DNA of 6,738 nucleotides from Chloroflexota bacterium. GTDB lineage: Bacteria; Chloroflexota; UBA11872; VXNJ01. The stretch lies in contig JAPOVO010000367.1 in assembly GCA_026708165.1 (NCBI GenBank), positions 1 through 6,738 on the forward strand, in the 5' to 3' direction. The translations under genes and the position numbers were made by a program. Shown one piece after another: positions 6,274-6,738 of the stretch. A model generated the notes under the pieces. It ran no database searches. It was not told where the DNA came from and worked only from the letters and a program-made list of their open reading frames with translations. Each line of letters begins with the position of its first letter. Positions within the stretch are counted from its first letter, which is position 1.

Positions 6274-6738
6274 ATGTCGGAATTGGGAATCGGGATCGTC
6301 GGACTTGGGATGGGCGGGAATCTGCTGTCGATAAATGGGATGCCGGATTTCCCCGCGTTCGTTCGCGGTGTTTGCGACTTGGTGGAGGAGCGGGCTGAGG
6401 CGGCGCGGCGCGATCACGGGGTGGAGTTCGCAACCGGTAGCCTCGACGCCCTGCTCGAACGTCCGGATATCGACTTGGTTGGCATATATACGCCCGATCA
6501 CCTTCACAGAGATCAGGTGGTACGCGCACTCGAAGCCGGAAAGCACGTACTCGTTACCAAACCCATGACGATCAGTAACGAGGAGTCCGATGCGGTCATC
6601 GAGGCGGCTCGCAGCACAAAGAAGCGCGTGATGCCCGCCCAGACTCAGCGCTACGTTCGGCCCCATATGGCGTTAAGAAAGTTCATAGAGGCCGGGGAGT
6701 TCGGGGACATCTATTTTACGGCGTCCGACTACTATCAG
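6274..6738 (+). CDS. Gfo/Idh/MocA-family oxidoreductase (3' end outside the window)
   Basis: An open frame of 155 codons runs from the ATG at 6274 to the last base of the window without a stop. My translation begins MSELGIGIVGLGMGGNLL. It shows the N-terminal Rossmann domain of the Gfo/Idh/MocA family: GLGMGG at 10-15 (GxGxxG), an acidic residue at the end of strand 2 (D35 in VRGVCDLVEER, suggesting NAD(H)), PDIDLVGIYTPDHLHRDQVV at 64-83, and AGKHVLVTKPM at 88-98. Family members are typically 330-400 residues, so under half of the protein is here; the C-terminal alpha/beta substrate domain is missing. These enzymes oxidise or reduce sugars, inositols and their derivatives. The usual EKP motif reads TKP (95-97), keeping the catalytic-position lysine K96. 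The start is supported by GGGAGGAG about nine bases upstream. A role in converting the sugar released by the upstream hydrolases is an inference from proximity only. Confidence 0.93.
   Translation, partial: MSELGIGIVGLGMGGNLLSINGMPDFPAFVRGVCDLVEERAEAARRDHGVEFATGSLDALLERPDIDLVGIYTPDHLHRDQVVRALEAGKHVLVTKPMTISNEESDAVIEAARSTKKRVMPAQTQRYVRPHMALRKFIEAGEFGDIYFTASDYYQ

Noticed and set aside
6043..6666. A 207-codon open frame on the minus strand
   Set aside because: It overlaps the start of the clearly recognisable Gfo/Idh/MocA gene on the + strand, has no family motif I can see, and is of a length expected by chance opposite GC-rich coding sequence.

Overview
The window holds four genes, all on the + strand: two tandem copies of a large, unusual glycoside-hydrolase-like protein, then a short-chain dehydrogenase/reductase (SDR), then the start of a Gfo/Idh/MocA-family oxidoreductase. 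The base composition is moderately GC-rich (about 60% by eye). Three AGGAG-type ribosome binding sites are recognisable, so this is a bacterium. I cannot place it taxonomically. The gene content (sugar-active hydrolases beside an SDR and a Gfo/Idh/MocA enzyme, with no obvious close model-organism relative) fits an uncultured, glycan-degrading lineage.

Layout. Positions 2-2287: 3' part of hydrolase paralogue A, whose first ~137 codons lie outside the window. Positions 2288-2384: a 97-nt gap. Positions 2385-5102: complete hydrolase paralogue B, 905 residues. Positions 5103-5218: a 116-nt gap with a GC-rich hairpin. Positions 5219-6031: SDR, 270 residues. Positions 6032-6273: a 242-nt gap with nothing convincing in it. 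Positions 6274-6738: N-terminal 155 residues of a Gfo/Idh/MocA oxidoreductase that runs off the window. I see no transposase, CRISPR array, tRNA or rRNA.

The outstanding feature is a 995-bp tract (89-1083 and 2883-3877) that is base-for-base identical between the two paralogues, covering most of the presumed catalytic barrel. Immediately outside it they differ clearly: 8 mismatches in the 88 nt before it, and only roughly 55-60% protein identity after it. This is what recent gene conversion between tandem copies would leave, but it is also what a metagenomic assembly chimaera could produce.

Working model (inference): the hydrolases cleave a glycan or glycoside, apparently in the cytoplasm because paralogue B has no signal peptide and no room for one, and the SDR and Gfo/Idh/MocA enzymes oxidise or reduce the released sugar. 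The hydrolase resembles the GH67/GH20 type of architecture (small alpha/beta N-terminal domain, then a barrel), but I cannot assign it to a numbered GH family, so substrate and mechanism remain open.
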